DNA from: an uncultured Collinsella sp.
Lineage (GTDB): Bacteria; Actinomycetota; Coriobacteriia; Coriobacteriales; Coriobacteriaceae
Assembly (NCBI GenBank): GCA_900550735.1
Contig: URTD01000122.1
Coordinates: 1-6,069 of the forward strand
Length of the DNA stretch: 6,069 nucleotides
Direction: 5' to 3'
Both the position numbers and the translations under genes were made by a program. Numbering within the stretch: the first letter of the stretch is position 1; each line of letters opens with the position of its first letter. Shown piece after piece: positions 5,525-6,069 of the stretch. Under the pieces are notes generated by a model, which saw nothing but the letters and a program-made list of their open reading frames with translations, was not told the DNA's origin and did no database searches.

Positions 5525-6069
5525 ATGGATATCAAAACACGCAACATAGCAACGCCCGCCGCGGACGCACCAGCAACGGCAGTGCCCACCCCCGTCGTGG
5601 GCCGCTTTGCCCCGTCGCCCTCGGGCCGCATGCACTTGGGCAACGTGTTCAGCTGCCTGTGCGCATGGCTTTCGGCCCGCAGCCAGGGCGGCAGCATCGT
5701 GTTGCGTATCGAGGACCTGGACGATCGCTGCAAGCGCCCGGAACTTGCCGCTCAACTGATTGACGATCTGACCTGGCTGGGGCTCGAGTGGGACGAAGGC
5801 CCCTACTACCAGCACGATCGCCTGGATCTGTACGAGGACGCCCTGCGCCAGCTGCAAGACGCCGGCCTCACCTATCCCTGTTTTTGCACGCGTGCCGAAC
5901 TCCACGCCGCGAGCGCGCCGCACGCCAGCGACGGCACGCCCATCTACCGCGGCGCCTGCAGAGGTCTTTCTGCTGATGAAATCACCCGCCGCAGTGCCCT
6001 GCGTGCTCCGGCCACGCGCCTGCGCGTGCCCACCGTCGACGACCTCGCCAGCGACGTGATCGAATTCGT
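5525..6069 (+). CDS. gluQ: Glutamyl-Q tRNA(Asp) synthetase GluQRS, N-terminal part
   Basis: The first 181 codons of a class I aminoacyl-tRNA synthetase paralogue; it continues past the window. The family activates glutamate without needing tRNA and attaches it to the queuosine at position 34 of tRNA(Asp). Residues 27-40 hold RFAPSPSGRMHLGN, with HLGN as the HIGH-type ATP-binding motif, and RIEDLDD (61-67) follows as in GluRS and GluQRS. A zinc site of GluQRS pattern is visible: Cys119-x-Cys121, then Tyr141-x3-Cys145. Discriminating GluRS would show a later Cys-x-His pair, which is absent, so GluQRS is favoured. The KMSKS-type motif is outside the window. The protein has about 24 residues (Thr, Ala and Pro rich) before the conserved core. 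The ATG at 5525 has no ribosome binding site but sits seven bases after TATACT; a GTG about 19 codons downstream is an alternative start. Confidence 0.88.
   Translation, partial: MDIKTRNIATPAADAPATAVPTPVVGRFAPSPSGRMHLGNVFSCLCAWLSARSQGGSIVLRIEDLDDRCKRPELAAQLIDDLTWLGLEWDEGPYYQHDRLDLYEDALRQLQDAGLTYPCFCTRAELHAASAPHASDGTPIYRGACRGLSADEITRRSALRAPATRLRVPTVDDLASDVIEF

Overview
This window looks like chromosomal DNA from a high-GC actinobacterium, most likely a gut member of the Coriobacteriia such as Collinsella. That placement is inferred from protein style, base composition and a recalled resemblance of the intergenic repeats to that group; it was not searched. Five protein genes are supported. Two are cut by the window edges. 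I found no rRNA, tRNA, CRISPR array or transposase gene.

Layout. (1) Positions 1-2008, minus strand: purH, the bifunctional enzyme for the last two steps of IMP synthesis, is followed after 21 bases by the first 127 codons of a flippase-like (LPG synthase transmembrane type) membrane protein. The two probably share a transcript. (2) Positions 2009-2285: a divergent spacer with short repeats and palindromes. (3) Positions 2286-2927, plus strand: a GNAT-family N-acetyltransferase. (4) Positions 2928-3065: a convergent spacer holding one copy of an intergenic repeat and a strong intrinsic terminator for the gene to its right. (5) Positions 3066-5009, minus strand: a 647-residue DUF2207 (YciQ-like) exported membrane protein with a glycine-rich tail. 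(6) Positions 5010-5524: a gene-free divergent spacer of about 515 bases with a second, inverted copy of the repeat, two hairpins and an orphan terminator-like hairpin. (7) Positions 5525-6069, plus strand: the first 181 codons of a glutamyl-Q tRNA(Asp) synthetase (gluQRS), apparently with a leaderless start.

The genes do not form one pathway. Purine synthesis, a membrane flippase-like protein, an acetyltransferase, a DUF2207 protein and a tRNA-modification enzyme sit side by side as ordinary chromosomal content. The least explained parts are non-coding: the inverted pair of roughly 40-base repeats that brackets the DUF2207 gene, and the structured spacer ending in a terminator with no gene in front of it. 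I see no convincing new multi-gene system here.
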